A DNA stretch of 14,242 nt, taken from the NCBI GenBank assembly GCA_030039575.1, contig JASHVH010000556.1, forward strand, positions 1 through 14,242. The letters run 5' to 3'. Numbering within the stretch: the first letter of the stretch is position 1; each line of letters opens with the position of its first letter. Both the position numbers and the translations under genes were made by a program. The notes under the pieces are model-generated. The model saw nothing but the letters and a program-made list of their open reading frames with translations, had not been told where the DNA came from and did not search any database. Origin of the DNA: Acidimicrobiales bacterium. Its GTDB lineage: Bacteria > Actinomycetota > Acidimicrobiia > Acidimicrobiales > Palsa-688. Below are positions 1 to 7,196 of the stretch, one piece after another.

Positions 1-555
1 GTGACCGGTGTCAAGGCAAAGAGAAATGGGGCTCGAGTTCAGTGCCCGTTCGATGTTCGCCTCGGTTTCTATCTCAGTGCCAACCTCGTTATGCAGGCAG
101 GCTTCGAAGCCCCTCCGGTGGCACCTTTCGACGAGCGCGCCCAGCGTCTTTTCGATACGTGCCCACGATTCAGCCGGTGTCTCACCTCTGGCGCGCTCCT
201 CGCGAGCGACAAGTGCAACGGTCGGGCGGGGGAGCATCCCCGTCTCAACCCCGCCGGACACTTCCTGGAACTGGTCGCAGACTTGCTCGAGCTCCGCGAA
301 GCCTCGCGCTCCTGCCTCTTCATTGGACACATCGATTTCGACGTAGCCGCCTGTCAGCAGCAAATTGCGCGACCCGAGGGCTTTCTTCAGATCTTCGCCA
401 AGGCCCAAATAACCCAACGGGCCCAGGTCGATACCGTCGTAGCCGGCCAGCTGGACGGCATCGAGCACGTCGGCGGCCGTCGGCACGTCCTCGTCTATAC
501 CTACCGTCACTTCGAAAGCGCCATAGCTGACGGGGGCGTTGCCAATCTTGTTCAT
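1..555 (-). CDS. TIM-barrel sugar isomerase/dehydratase, IolE-like (3' end outside window)
   Basis: Minus-strand frame open from an ATG at 555 to the left edge: 185 codons seen, C-terminus missing. The start has an AGGAG at a suitable distance (AAAAGGAGTTGTTATG). The N-terminus IGNAPVSYGAFE (residues 4-15) matches the first strand of the xylose-isomerase-like TIM-barrel family, where IGxAPVSWG is common in IolE-type proteins. HNEVGTE (155-161) and LDTGH (181-185) lie where this family carries metal ligands and active-site residues; Glu157, Asp182 and His185 are candidate ligands. Relatives include 2-keto-myo-inositol dehydratase, inosose isomerase and other cytosolic keto-sugar enzymes. It is the last gene seen of the catabolic operon, 71 bases after the third Gfo/Idh/MocA gene. 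Family assignment is secure; the reaction is not. An isomerase, epimerase or dehydratase role on a keto-sugar or keto-cyclitol is inference. Confidence 0.88.
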   Translation of the reverse strand, partial: MNKIGNAPVSYGAFEVTVGIDEDVPTAADVLDAVQLAGYDGIDLGPLGYLGLGEDLKKALGSRNLLLTGGYVEIDVSNEEAGARGFAELEQVCDQFQEVSGGVETGMLPRPTVALVAREERARGETPAESWARIEKTLGALVERCHRRGFEACLHNEVGTEIETEANIERALNSSPISLCLDTGH

Positions 556-626
556 AACAACTCCTTTTGTAAAGCCAGGAAGGGCCCGGCTCCCTTACCC
601 GGCAACGGCTCTGGCGAAGGCATTTG

Positions 627-1757
627 TTAGCTCCCGATAGTCACCCACCTCCTCTCCTCCACGGAACGCTCCATGGCGTCACAAACGACTTGCACCCGGA
701 GGCCGTCCTCGAGGCCCGGTGACCAGGGGCCTTCGGGCCAGGCCTGAAGCAGGTCGGCAAAGAAGTTAACGAAACTGGAGCCGTACCCGACACCCTGGCC
801 GATGGCCCACCAGTCGCCCGCGTACGGGTGGGAAGGGTGCTCCGCTCGGACTGTGCGCCGCCCATAGAAGAGGGCGTCGTCATCGACGCGACCTATCTGG
901 AGTTCGTTCAGCCTGGTGTAATCGAAGACAAGCGTTCCGAGCGTCCCGTTCACTTCGACCGTAAAGTCGCAGGGCCGGCGGGCGCACGTGCGTGCTACCT
1001 CCATTACCCCTCTGGCACCGTTGGCGAACCTAATGAGAGCGCTTGAAGCATCGTCTATGCCCACCGGGACGGTACCGCGGCCGCCGGGCCCTGACCGCTG
1101 GGCGATGAACGTGGCCGACTGGGCTGACACCTCGGCCACGGGGCCGATCATCCACTCCGCCATGTCGACTAGATGGCTGCCGAGGTCCCCTATCGTCGTA
1201 CCGCCCATCTGCCGGTCGAAACGCCAGTCAAAAGGTATGGTTGGGTCGAGGAACTCGTCAGAAAGCCAGATGCCTCGCCAGAGCAGCACATCACCGACCT
1301 CGCCGTTTTGCACGAGTTGCTTCATCAGCGCAACGGCAGGCAGGCGGCGGTAATTGAACCCGATGGCGTTCAAGACACCGTTCTTTTTGACCGCGTCCAC
1401 CGCGGCCCTTGCCGAGGCAACCGAAACAGAAAGAGGCTTTTCACAAAAAACGGCCTTACCGCTAGACGCCGCCGCCTGCACGATCTCGGCGTGGGCCCCC
1501 GGCGGAGTGCAAATATCGACAATATCGATGTCCGGCCGCTCGATTATGGAGCGCCAATCCGTCGTCCAGCTTTCGAACCCATAGGCGACCGAGGCGGCAG
1601 CGACGGCGTTCTCGTTCCTGCCCGACATGACAGCCAGCTTGGGGTTCACCGGCAGCCGCCGGATGACCGGCGCAGCGGTGTAACCGTAAGCATGGGCCTT
1701 GCCCATGGCCCCGTAGCCGATGACGCCGATCCTGACCTCGTCCTTGGGGCGTGCCAT
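627..1757 (-). CDS. Gfo/Idh/MocA family oxidoreductase (first of three)
   Basis: 376 residues, a usual length for the family. N-terminal Rossmann fold with GVIGYGAMGKAH (11-22) for NAD(P) binding, then CEKPLS (105-110) with the conserved catalytic-region Lys108, then GFNYRRLPA (133-141). GDLGSHLVD (190-198) supplies the Asp191/His195 pair typical of inositol- and glucose-fructose-type dehydrogenases. The C-terminal half is the alpha/beta substrate domain. Predicted role: cytosolic NAD(P)-dependent oxidation or reduction of a sugar, cyclitol or keto-sugar hydroxyl. Of the three paralogues here, this one has the most canonical inositol-dehydrogenase-like motifs. It starts 5 bases after the stop of the preceding gene; its Shine-Dalgarno (GAGCGAAG) is weak, so coupling to upstream translation is likely. 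Substrate and direction cannot be read from sequence. Confidence 0.93.
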   Translation of the reverse strand: MARPKDEVRIGVIGYGAMGKAHAYGYTAAPVIRRLPVNPKLAVMSGRNENAVAAASVAYGFESWTTDWRSIIERPDIDIVDICTPPGAHAEIVQAAASSGKAVFCEKPLSVSVASARAAVDAVKKNGVLNAIGFNYRRLPAVALMKQLVQNGEVGDVLLWRGIWLSDEFLDPTIPFDWRFDRQMGGTTIGDLGSHLVDMAEWMIGPVAEVSAQSATFIAQRSGPGGRGTVPVGIDDASSALIRFANGARGVMEVARTCARRPCDFTVEVNGTLGTLVFDYTRLNELQIGRVDDDALFYGRRTVRAEHPSHPYAGDWWAIGQGVGYGSSFVNFFADLLQAWPEGPWSPGLEDGLRVQVVCDAMERSVEERRWVTIGS

Positions 1758-1762
1758 GGTCG

Positions 1763-2701
1763 TCAGCTTCGCTCGCCGGCTTCGGCCTGGGCACGCTCGG
1801 CGACCTCCAGTGCCACGACAGCATCACGTGCCGTCGCCCCGGTGCTCCCGCCGTCGCTCGCCCTCCGGGCGAAGTCCTCCGCCTGCAGACGAAGGGCCTC
1901 GTGGAAGACAGCGTCACCGCCCGACGGCGGGAGAAAACAGGAGCTGACCGTCCCTTTGGTCCCGTAGACCTCGACGCGGCAAGTGTCCCCGGCCGGATGC
2001 CAGCGCCCCAGGCTGACAACGGCCGTGGCCCCTGCCGTCAGCGTCGCGGCCACGTGCGCGCAGTCAACGTCACCCGACTCGGGGTCGGCAGCAGGAGGTC
2101 CCGATGTCACGGCTTTGAGGGTCTCGAAGTCCCGCCCGGTAAGCCAGCGGACCTGGTCGAACTCGTGGACCCCCATGTCCACGAAGATCCCTCCGCTCCC
2201 GGCCCTGAACGCCGAAGCAGGCGGGGCCGCGTCCCACTGGGCACAGTGGACCGCGAGCAACTCCCCCAGCTCGCCCGCCATGACCCGCGCCCTCAGCGAC
2301 CTGAGCTCCGGGACGTACCGTCGCCAGTACGCGACTTGGAAGGGGATCCTGGCGCCCTCGGTGACCGCGACGCACTCTCGTGCTTGGTCGCTGCTGAGAC
2401 CGCAAGGCTTCTCGCAGAGGACCGGGAGCCCGGCACGGGCCAGCTGCTCCACAAGGGCGCGGTGTTGGCCCGTGGGGACGGAGACCAGCGCGCCGTCCAC
2501 GGTCTCCTTCTCCAACAGCTCCTCCGCCGAGGAATAGGAGCGGACCCCCTCGGCGGACAGGTCCTCGCGCACTTCCCGCCTAGGGTCGACCGCGGCGGTG
2601 ATGACAACCGTCGAAGAGGCCCTTAGTGCCTCCAGGTGCGTGCGCCCCATCCGGCCCACACCGACGATGGCAAGCCTGAAACCATTGGCGCGTGAGCTCA
2701 T
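1763..2701 (-). CDS. Gfo/Idh/MocA family oxidoreductase (second of three, short form)
   Basis: 312 residues from the ATG at 2701. This start is preferred over one 26 codons upstream because it overlaps the preceding stop as ATGA, follows AAAGGACTTGAG, and places the Rossmann motif near the N-terminus. GVGRMGRTH (14-22) is the cofactor loop. CEKPCG (96-101) carries the conserved Lys98, AYWRRYVP (124-131) lines the active site, and VDMGVHEFD (174-182) contains the Asp175/His179 pair. Predicted NAD(P)-dependent sugar or cyclitol dehydrogenase or keto-sugar reductase in the cytosol. It is about 60 residues shorter than its two neighbours and lacks part of the C-terminal extension. Its motifs differ clearly from theirs, so it is not a recent tandem copy. 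Its specific substrate is unknown. Confidence 0.92.
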   Translation of the reverse strand: MSSRANGFRLAIVGVGRMGRTHLEALRASSTVVITAAVDPRREVREDLSAEGVRSYSSAEELLEKETVDGALVSVPTGQHRALVEQLARAGLPVLCEKPCGLSSDQARECVAVTEGARIPFQVAYWRRYVPELRSLRARVMAGELGELLAVHCAQWDAAPPASAFRAGSGGIFVDMGVHEFDQVRWLTGRDFETLKAVTSGPPAADPESGDVDCAHVAATLTAGATAVVSLGRWHPAGDTCRVEVYGTKGTVSSCFLPPSGGDAVFHEALRLQAEDFARRASDGGSTGATARDAVVALEVAERAQAEAGERS

Positions 2702-3819
2702 CTCAAGTCCTTTGAAGAGAGGTCCGTGGGCTTTGCCACGGCCTTGCCCAGCGTCGCGCTGGCGATGACGTTCTCGCACAGCGCCACGTCGCGTAGGCCG
2801 TCAAGCCCCGGCGTGTGCGGCTCCCGCCGGGCAACGATGGCACCGTGGAACTCGAGCAGTTCCAATTTGAACGCCTCCTCGTAAGACGTGACCTCTCGTG
2901 CCACAGAGGACTTGGAGGTGCCCTCGACCCCCGTCTCCACGTCGACGAGCGCGGGAGCGCTCCTGAGGAACGGGGACGGGAAAGCGAGCCGGACCCGCTC
3001 CCGCGGGTCGTAGAAACACACTTCCATTTCGTAGCGGGCGATACCCGGCAAGTCGACCCACATGACCGAACATTCCACACCGTTGAAATCAAAAATAACG
3101 TTGACCGTGGTGTCGCGCACGCTGGCGTACTTGAGCTCTGTTGGCTCGCCCAAGATGCCTCGCAACAGGTTGAACTCGTGGACCATGCTGTCCAGGAGCA
3201 CCAAGTGGTACGTCTTCAGAGCCAGCCCGCTCACGTCGCCGACTGCCGCCCTGAGACGCCGGTCGCTGTCGGCGCCCCACTCGGCCAGTTGGGCCGGGCT
3301 GATGTCGTCACCCCTTACGAGCGGGTAATGAGCTATGTAAGGCTCGAAGGGCGACTCCATCGTCGTGAGGCGGACAAAGCGCAGGTCATTCAGCTGCTGG
3401 ACCGCCTCGGCCGCACGCCGGTACGCCGGGTTGTAGCGCTTGGGGTAGCCGACCATGAGGGTAACGTCCGCCTGCTCGGCCGCTCTCAGCATTTCGGTCC
3501 CCTCGGCGACCGAGAAGCACATCGGTTTCTCGACAAAGACATGCTTTCCCGATCGGGCGGCGGCAACCGCAATGGGCGCGTGGCTGCCAGAGGTCAGCAC
3601 CAGCACAGCGTCAAGTTGCTGTTCCATCAGGTCGCGCCAGTCGGTAAACGCCTTTGCAATGCCAAACCGGGATGCGCACGTACCCACTGCCTTGGGTGAA
3701 GCGTCACAGAGGGCGCGGACCTCGAAGAACTCGTCGAGCTCCCTTAAATAGGGCAGGTGCATGACTTGCCCAATGGTGCCGGCACCGATCACGCCCACAA
3801 GCAGCTTGTCCCGGTCCAT
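2698..3819 (-). CDS. Gfo/Idh/MocA family oxidoreductase (third of three)
   Basis: 373 residues from the ATG at 3819. I chose this start over an in-frame ATG at 3840 because AGGAG stands 8 bases before it (AGGAGTTAAGAAAATG), while the upstream ATG has no ribosome site. GAGTIGQVMHLP (12-23) is the NAD(P) loop. VEKPMCF (96-102) holds Lys98, GYPKRYNPAY (124-133) follows, and LLDSMVHEFNLLRG (208-221) gives Asp210 and His214 in place of the common DxGxH arrangement. Between these motifs there is an extra segment of roughly 40 residues (about 155-200) absent from the second paralogue. Predicted cytosolic sugar or keto-sugar oxidoreductase. It begins a sub-block of three oxidoreductase genes after a 101-base gap, and its stop overlaps the next start (ATGA at 2698-2701). 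Reaction not determinable. Confidence 0.91.
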   Translation of the reverse strand: MDRDKLLVGVIGAGTIGQVMHLPYLRELDEFFEVRALCDASPKAVGTCASRFGIAKAFTDWRDLMEQQLDAVLVLTSGSHAPIAVAAARSGKHVFVEKPMCFSVAEGTEMLRAAEQADVTLMVGYPKRYNPAYRRAAEAVQQLNDLRFVRLTTMESPFEPYIAHYPLVRGDDISPAQLAEWGADSDRRLRAAVGDVSGLALKTYHLVLLDSMVHEFNLLRGILGEPTELKYASVRDTTVNVIFDFNGVECSVMWVDLPGIARYEMEVCFYDPRERVRLAFPSPFLRSAPALVDVETGVEGTSKSSVAREVTSYEEAFKLELLEFHGAIVARREPHTPGLDGLRDVALCENVIASATLGKAVAKPTDLSSKDLR

Positions 3820-3920
3820 TTTCTTAACTCCTGTCTTCATTCGGGCTAATTGGCATGTTCCTTGGGGCCTTGGCGGAGTGCCTTGGTGCCGACATAGTTA
3901 TGCGACACCGGGGGCTGCGG

Positions 3921-5060
3921 TCAAGGCCGCATGACAACCTGCATCGCCCCGTCCTGCTGGGCAGTTACAAGGGCCTTCTCGGCGTCTTCGAACACGAACT
4001 CGTGGCTGACGATCTTCTCGAGCGGCAATCGGTCCTGGTTGGCCTCCATGAGCCGCATCGATGGCAGGTAGGCGGTGGCCCGCTCCCCGCCTATGCCAAT
4101 AACGGCAACGTTCTTGGTGCAGATGTCTGAATTGGGGTTTATCTTGACTGGGCCTAGGTCGACGAACGCACCGGCCTCCACCACGACACCGCCGGGCCTC
4201 ACGATGCGCAAGGCTTCCACGAACGACTGGGGGACACCGGTGCAGTCGAGCACCATGTCAGCCCCGTAGCCGCCTGTCAACTCAGTGATCTTGCGTGCAC
4301 GCTCTTCAACGTCTGTTGCCCCGACGCTGAAGGTCTCGGCCGCCCCGAGCTCGGCCGCCAGCTCGAGACGGGAAGAGAACTGGTCGGTGGCGATGATGAG
4401 GCCGGCACCTAGCAGGCGAGCCTTCACTAGGTGGCAGATACCTAGCGGTCCTACGCCGAGCACAACGACCGAGCCGCCGAAGCGGTCCCCTCCCCAGTCC
4501 CCCAGCACGCTTAGCCCGCTCTCCACTCCATGAGTCACGGCGACGACCTCGGTCAGCACCGCCAAGCGGTCGGGCAGGTTGTCCGGTACGCGGAAGACCG
4601 GAGTGCGTGGCAGGACGTACATGTATTCTGACCAGCCGCCAAAAAGGAAGGGGGGCTCGGTGCAGTTCAGGCTGTTCCCGTAGTCCTCCATGTCGGCGCA
4701 GAGGTAGTACGGGGCGTCTGACAGACAAAACCGGCACTTTCCGCACGGCACGTTCGCCCCCGGTACCACACGGTCACCGGGCTTCAGCACGCTTCCCTCG
4801 CTGTCCCTTACCTCGCCGCCGGTGGCGACGACGTCGCCCACGTTCTCGTGCCCACAGATGAGCGGGTACTCGATCGCCCTCTCGTGAGGGGTCCCTGCGT
4901 ACTGCATGTTCTCGCCGCGGAACGTGTGCTTGTCCGTCCCGCATATGCCCGAAAGCCGCATCTTCAGGAGTACTGCGCCCGGGCCCGGCTCCGGGAGAGG
5001 AAACCTCTGGACGTCTACCTTGCCGGGGGCGGACACCACGGCCGCACGCACTTGCGTCAT
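3921..5060 (-). CDS. Zinc-dependent medium-chain alcohol/polyol dehydrogenase
   Basis: 379 residues from the ATG at 5060, which overlaps the preceding stop as ATGA and has GGAGGGG upstream. The GroES-like domain holds catalytic zinc ligands Cys40 (GICGTDKH) and His71-Glu72 (CGHENVGD). The structural zinc lobe is Cys106, Cys109, Cys112 and Cys121 (CGKCRFC then YYLC); the last gap is eight residues rather than the usual seven. The cofactor domain has VLGVGPLG (200-207) and an acidic residue at the end of the second strand (IATDQ, Asp226), which favours NAD over NADP. The family oxidises secondary alcohols of polyols and sugars (sorbitol and threonine dehydrogenase relatives). In this operon it is a likely oxidation step on the imported substrate or an intermediate. 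The family is certain, the substrate is not. Confidence 0.93.
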   Translation of the reverse strand: MTQVRAAVVSAPGKVDVQRFPLPEPGPGAVLLKMRLSGICGTDKHTFRGENMQYAGTPHERAIEYPLICGHENVGDVVATGGEVRDSEGSVLKPGDRVVPGANVPCGKCRFCLSDAPYYLCADMEDYGNSLNCTEPPFLFGGWSEYMYVLPRTPVFRVPDNLPDRLAVLTEVVAVTHGVESGLSVLGDWGGDRFGGSVVVLGVGPLGICHLVKARLLGAGLIIATDQFSSRLELAAELGAAETFSVGATDVEERARKITELTGGYGADMVLDCTGVPQSFVEALRIVRPGGVVVEAGAFVDLGPVKINPNSDICTKNVAVIGIGGERATAYLPSMRLMEANQDRLPLEKIVSHEFVFEDAEKALVTAQQDGAMQVVMRP

Positions 5061-6013
5061 CGCAGTACTTCCCCTCCTGCGCCGCACGCCGTCAGGAACG
5101 AAGCTGCTTCGGCAATGCCGTCTCGCGGCTCGACGAAGGGATCTTCGCACTCGATCGACAGCGTCGTCGCAGACGTGGTCCCCAATGCGTCGACGAACTC
5201 CTGCCACCAGTCACGGCCGTGGCCGCGCCCGGGAATGGAAAAGTTCCACGCCAACGTGGCCGGGTTCTCCGGCCACCGGGCGTCCATGACGCCGTTCAGG
5301 CCAAGTTCTTCCCTGTTGAACGACGTGTCTTTCGCGTGCGCATAGCCCACCGCAGGGCCTAGCCGTCTCACGACCGCCAGCGGGTCCATTTGCATCCAGA
5401 ACATGTGGCTCGGGTCGACGTTGGCTGCAATCGCCGGGCTCAGTGCGGCGACGCGTTCAAACGTGTCCACGTTGTAGACGACCGTACCGGGGTGGAGTTC
5501 GAGGCAGATCTTCAACTCGGGGTTCTCGGCCTCGGCGGTTTTGCCTAGTGCGCTCCAGCACTCCTCGATGGAGCCCTCCCACTGGTCCTCCCAGGCACCC
5601 TCCAGATAAGGCAACCATCCGCCGGCGGCGAAATGGGGCGCACGGTCGCCGGGCTTGCCAGCAGGGCAACCACCCAGGGCTACGATCCGGGGCACACCCA
5701 GTTCGGTGGCGAGGTGGATGGCGTCAACAATATCCTTTCGGTGGCGATGAGCGACCTCCTCGTCGGGGTGGAGGGGGTTGCCCCATGCATTAAGAGCGCT
5801 CACCTTCAAATTGAAGGACGCAACCAGGTCAGACCACGAATTCCGGGCGTCCTTGTCTTCGAGAAGAGCGTGCATGTCGCAATGGCCCGTCGGCGCGTAC
5901 CCACCGACGCCGATCTCCACGGCACGGATCTCGAGGGCCCCATCTCGCACGAACGACAGTGCCTCCTCGAGCGGCTGGTCCGCGAGTGCCTCCAGCACTA
6001 CACCTATATCCAT
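5057..6013 (-). CDS. Sugar phosphate isomerase/epimerase-like TIM-barrel protein
   Basis: 318 residues from the ATG at 6013, which has a near-perfect Shine-Dalgarno (AAAGGAGGTCGGTGATG); an in-frame ATG 10 codons upstream lacks one. It belongs to the xylose-isomerase-like TIM-barrel (AP-endonuclease 2-like) family. Likely divalent-metal ligands are Glu172 in CLELHPG, Asp200 and His203 in NVDPSHMFWM, His226 in YAHAKDT, and Glu288 in SIECEDP. PGRGHGRDWW (261-270) is a loop often seen in bacterial sugar isomerase/epimerase annotations. It differs from the other TIM-barrel gene at the left edge, which has LDTGH instead. Predicted cytosolic isomerase, epimerase or lyase acting on a keto-sugar. It follows a 268-base spacer after the importer genes and overlaps the dehydrogenase gene by 4 bases. 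Exact reaction unknown. Confidence 0.92.
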   Translation of the reverse strand: MDIGVVLEALADQPLEEALSFVRDGALEIRAVEIGVGGYAPTGHCDMHALLEDKDARNSWSDLVASFNLKVSALNAWGNPLHPDEEVAHRHRKDIVDAIHLATELGVPRIVALGGCPAGKPGDRAPHFAAGGWLPYLEGAWEDQWEGSIEECWSALGKTAEAENPELKICLELHPGTVVYNVDTFERVAALSPAIAANVDPSHMFWMQMDPLAVVRRLGPAVGYAHAKDTSFNREELGLNGVMDARWPENPATLAWNFSIPGRGHGRDWWQEFVDALGTTSATTLSIECEDPFVEPRDGIAEAASFLTACGAGGEVLR

Positions 6014-6122
6014 CACCGACCTCCTTTGGCATAAAGGTTCCACTGGGATCTGTCTGGGTGACGCTTGAGCTGCGCCGAACGCGCCGGCTGCCGTCTCGTA
6101 GCTCGGGCCACGGCGCTCGCAG

Positions 6123-6220
6123 CCCCGGTCCGCCGCGGTTCGGGGAGGTAGGGACGCCTAGGCACCTCGCCCTTCGTGCGGCCCGCCGCACGGTGGGGAC
6201 GCCGGTAACCCGTCACCGGC
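6123..6220 (-). other. Cluster of three hairpins between importer and enzyme genes
   Basis: The 268-base spacer 6014-6281 has no supported gene but contains three adjacent inverted repeats. At 6123-6145, CCCCG pairs with CGGGG around a CCGCGG core. At 6175-6192, CGTGCGG pairs with CCGCACG around a 4-base loop. At 6201-6220, GCCGGTAA pairs with an 8-base arm containing one G-T wobble, around a 4-base loop. None is followed by a T-run on the minus strand, so they are not textbook intrinsic terminators. They could be GC-type terminators or attenuators, or RNA stabilisers that set different levels for importer and enzymes. No clear promoter was seen before the TIM-barrel gene. Confidence 0.5.
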
Positions 6221-6281
6221 TTTGCACCAGTTCCCGGGCGGAGCAGACCAGCAACTAACACCCAACCCAGCCACACAGGAC

Positions 6282-7196
6282 CTACCCACGGACGCCCCCG
6301 CTTAGCACGAAGCCGCCCTGGAAGAAGCGCGACATTGCGCCATAAAGGATGAAAATCGGGACCGAGTACATCAGCGAAAACGCCGCGATATCCCCATAAC
6401 GCACATCCGCCGCTCCCATAAAGCCAAAGATCGTGATCGGCCCGGTCGCTTGGCTCGACGGCGAGATGAGCACGAGCGGCACAATAAACGAGCCCCAAGC
6501 GTTCACAAACCCGAAAATAGCCGAGGCGGCCACGCCGGGAAAGGAAAGGGGGAGCACAACCCGCCGCAGGATCTGGTATGTGTTGGCGCGCTCTATGGCA
6601 GCCGCCTCTTCGAGATCCACCGGGAGAAGCTCAAAATAGTTCTTCAGCAGCCAAATCTCAAAGGGGAGCGAAGTCACCCCGAGGAACAGAGCGCTAGGCA
6701 GGATCGAGAGCCAGCCCAACGAAACGTAGATCTGGTAAACGGGGACAATGATTATCGCGACGGGGATCGCGCTGAGGAAGAGCACTACGAGGAGGAGCGG
6801 GCCCTTCCAGGGGACCCGCCGGCGGACCAAGCTGTAGGCGGCCATAACCGCAACCACCGTCGAGACCAAGGAGGCGGTCACTGACAAGAGGAGGCTATTG
6901 CCGAGCGATCTAAGCCCGCCGTCGGCAAGCGCCGCGCTGAAGTTCGACAGCGTCCAGTGAGGCAGTTCGATCCCCCAGGTGGCCTTGGCATCGAACGATC
7001 CAACGATGATCCACGCCAACGGGATCAGGAAGGCAATGCCAAGTAGGCCGAGAGCCGCGTTGCCGGCCAGCACCGGTCCCAAGTCACGCCGGGCGTCCTT
7101 GCGCACCTGGCCCTTTGGTGGCGCGACCGAAGGTGGCGAAGACGCCGCGTCGAGCGCTCCTTGTACGATGTCATCCTGGGTTATGGCAATTGTCAT
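6282..7196 (-). CDS. Carbohydrate ABC transporter permease, MalG type
   Basis: 304 residues from the ATG at 7196, which overlaps the preceding permease stop (ATGA). After a polar N-terminal tail of about 40 residues there are six hydrophobic segments, near 42-66, 98-121, 131-156, 161-180, 222-245 and 270-295. The cytoplasmic EAA loop that docks on the ATPase is at about 196-220 (EEAAAIERA then VVLPLSFPG); the usual Gly/Asp of the loop is replaced. This is the second half of the heterodimeric inner-membrane channel of a CUT1-type sugar importer, pairing with the upstream MalF-type protein. Its C-terminus (FFQGGFVLSGGVRG) is typical of MalG-type proteins. The transported sugar is not predictable from permease sequence. 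It is the last gene of the importer block before the hairpin-rich spacer. Confidence 0.94.
   Translation of the reverse strand: MTIAITQDDIVQGALDAASSPPSVAPPKGQVRKDARRDLGPVLAGNAALGLLGIAFLIPLAWIIVGSFDAKATWGIELPHWTLSNFSAALADGGLRSLGNSLLLSVTASLVSTVVAVMAAYSLVRRRVPWKGPLLLVVLFLSAIPVAIIIVPVYQIYVSLGWLSILPSALFLGVTSLPFEIWLLKNYFELLPVDLEEAAAIERANTYQILRRVVLPLSFPGVAASAIFGFVNAWGSFIVPLVLISPSSQATGPITIFGFMGAADVRYGDIAAFSLMYSVPIFILYGAMSRFFQGGFVLSGGVRG

Noticed and set aside
1..630. Plus-strand open frame of 209 residues at the left edge
   Set aside because: The minus strand here encodes a recognisable TIM-barrel protein with IGNAPVSYG and LDTGH motifs and a good ribosome site; the plus frame has no family features.
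1173..1967. Plus-strand open frame of 264 residues
   Set aside because: It is antisense to two well-supported Gfo/Idh/MocA genes, has Arg/Pro-rich composition and no motifs: a high-GC shadow.
1751..2626. Plus-strand open frame of 291 residues
   Set aside because: Antisense shadow of the second Gfo/Idh/MocA gene, with no recognisable domain.
2815..3699. Plus-strand open frame of 294 residues
   Set aside because: Antisense shadow of the third Gfo/Idh/MocA gene; composition is biased and no ribosome site or domain is visible.
5061..5207. N-terminal extension of the zinc dehydrogenase by 49 residues
   Set aside because: The extension is Arg-rich, overlaps the upstream gene and precedes the conserved N-terminus; the ATGA start at 5060 fits the family.
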